Part shown: one piece after another, positions 6,579-7,021 of the stretch
How positions within the stretch are numbered: position 1 is the stretch's first letter
Layout of the letters: each line of letters begins with the position of its first letter
From: CAZOKZ01 sp964580585
Lineage (GTDB): Bacteria > Sumerlaeota > Sumerlaeia > SLMS01 > JAHLLQ01
Direction: 5' to 3'
Length of the DNA stretch: 7,021 bases
NCBI GenBank assembly: GCA_964580585.1
Contig: CAZOKZ010000115.1
Span: 1 to 7,021 of the forward strand
The notes under the pieces: model-generated
The model's database searches: none
What the model saw: the letters and a program-made list of their open reading frames with translations, nothing else
What the model was told of the DNA's origin: nothing
Translations under genes and position numbers: made by a program

Positions 6579-7021
6579 TCATTTTGTAATGAATCTGGAC
6601 TCCAGTTCTTCAGAAAGCCTTGCGTTCAATGCCTTGCAATTATCAAGTATACAATCATTAAATTTAACCTTATCAAGATGCGCCTTGTTGAATAAGCACT
6701 TTTCAAACCTAATATTATTAAATACAGATCGCGCTAGACCGGAACTTTGGAAATTACAAGATACAAAACTACAGTTTTCAAAATAAACAGGCGTGCCTGG
6801 TAAATGCTTGAATGAGCAGTTCTTGAACTTGCAATTCCAGAAATAGGAAAAACGAAAAGATGAATAATCAAATTTCGAATATTCAAAAGATGAATCTGAG
6901 AAATAACCACAAAATATCTCACTTTTAAAAGATGACTCTGAAAATCGACAATTCTTATACCAACATCGCATTCCAGCGGGTTTTGCAGCTTCCCAATCTA
7001 CTTCTGAAAAGATTATGCCAC
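6579..7021 (-). CDS. Pentapeptide-repeat protein, C-terminal part (5' end beyond window)
   Basis: The frame is open from the right edge to the TGA at 6579-6581, giving at least 146 residues. An ATG at 6971 exists, but it has no clear ribosome-binding site, and coding-like sequence continues upstream to the edge, so the true start is probably outside. Phe or Leu recurs every fifth residue about 20 times (for example SSFEYSKFDYSSFRFSYF), the signature of a right-handed quadrilateral beta-helix. The central residue is mostly Phe and the preceding positions are often Cys or Ser, rather than the common A(D/N)LXX. One four-residue step (FCGYF) and a non-repeat insert (KHLPGTPVY) interrupt the helix. 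The protein ends with a short charged segment. Function is unknown: family members range from DNA-gyrase-protecting mimics to effectors and structural proteins, and nothing here selects one. The DNA is far more AT-rich than its neighbours (16 G+C of 60 at 6901-6960), suggesting acquisition by transfer. Confidence 0.85.
   Translation of the reverse strand, partial: GIIFSEVDWEAAKPAGMRCWYKNCRFSESSFKSEIFCGYFSDSSFEYSKFDYSSFRFSYFWNCKFKNCSFKHLPGTPVYFENCSFVSCNFQSSGLARSVFNNIRFEKCLFNKAHLDKVKFNDCILDNCKALNARLSEELESRFITK

Noticed and set aside
6553..6786. 77-codon plus-strand ORF starting with an ATGA overlap
   Set aside because: It is antisense to the pentapeptide-repeat gene, and its Leu/Ser periodicity is a mirror of those repeats.
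1..7021. CRISPR array, tRNA or rRNA genes, insertion-sequence ends
   Set aside because: I saw no regularly spaced direct repeats, no rRNA-like stretch and no paired terminal repeats with a transposase; tRNAs were judged by eye only.

Overview
The window most likely comes from a moderately GC-rich, Gram-negative heterotrophic bacterium. A 60-base sample of the large gene (1381-1440) has 37 G+C. Start sites use Shine-Dalgarno sequences. The combination of GH13, Ig-like, lamin-tail, BACON and PPC domains in one secreted protein fits Bacteroidota, Planctomycetota/Verrucomicrobiota or candidate phyla such as Sumerlaeota or Hydrogenedentota. The phylum is inference only; no marker gene is present.

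Layout: (i) 1-4822, minus strand: the first 1607 residues of a giant secreted alpha-amylase-type enzyme whose C-terminus lies beyond the left edge. It has a signal peptide, a complete GH13 catalytic core, several beta-sandwich domains, a lamin-tail domain, a BACON domain and the start of a PPC domain. The many ORFs on the opposite strand here, one of 858 codons, are antisense shadows. (ii) 4823-5372: an AT-richer divergent intergenic region with a good ribosome-binding site for the amylase, a perfect 9-bp inverted repeat just upstream of it, a sigma70-like promoter facing right, and a CRP-like dyad. (iii) 5373-6460, plus strand: a two-gene operon with a 5-base gap, encoding an unrecognised 187-residue protein with a lysine-rich tail (TTG start) and a hexapeptide-repeat acyltransferase. 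(iv) 6461-6578: a short convergent spacer with a GC hairpin. (v) 6579-7021, minus strand: the C-terminal part of a phenylalanine-centred pentapeptide-repeat protein in strikingly AT-rich DNA, running off the right edge.

Functionally, the amylase should be exported and degrade or bind alpha-glucans outside the cytoplasm. The acyltransferase operon may modify a glycan or surface polymer, but nothing in the sequence links it firmly to the amylase. The pentapeptide gene looks compositionally foreign and is probably unrelated. No RNA gene, CRISPR array or insertion sequence is visible.
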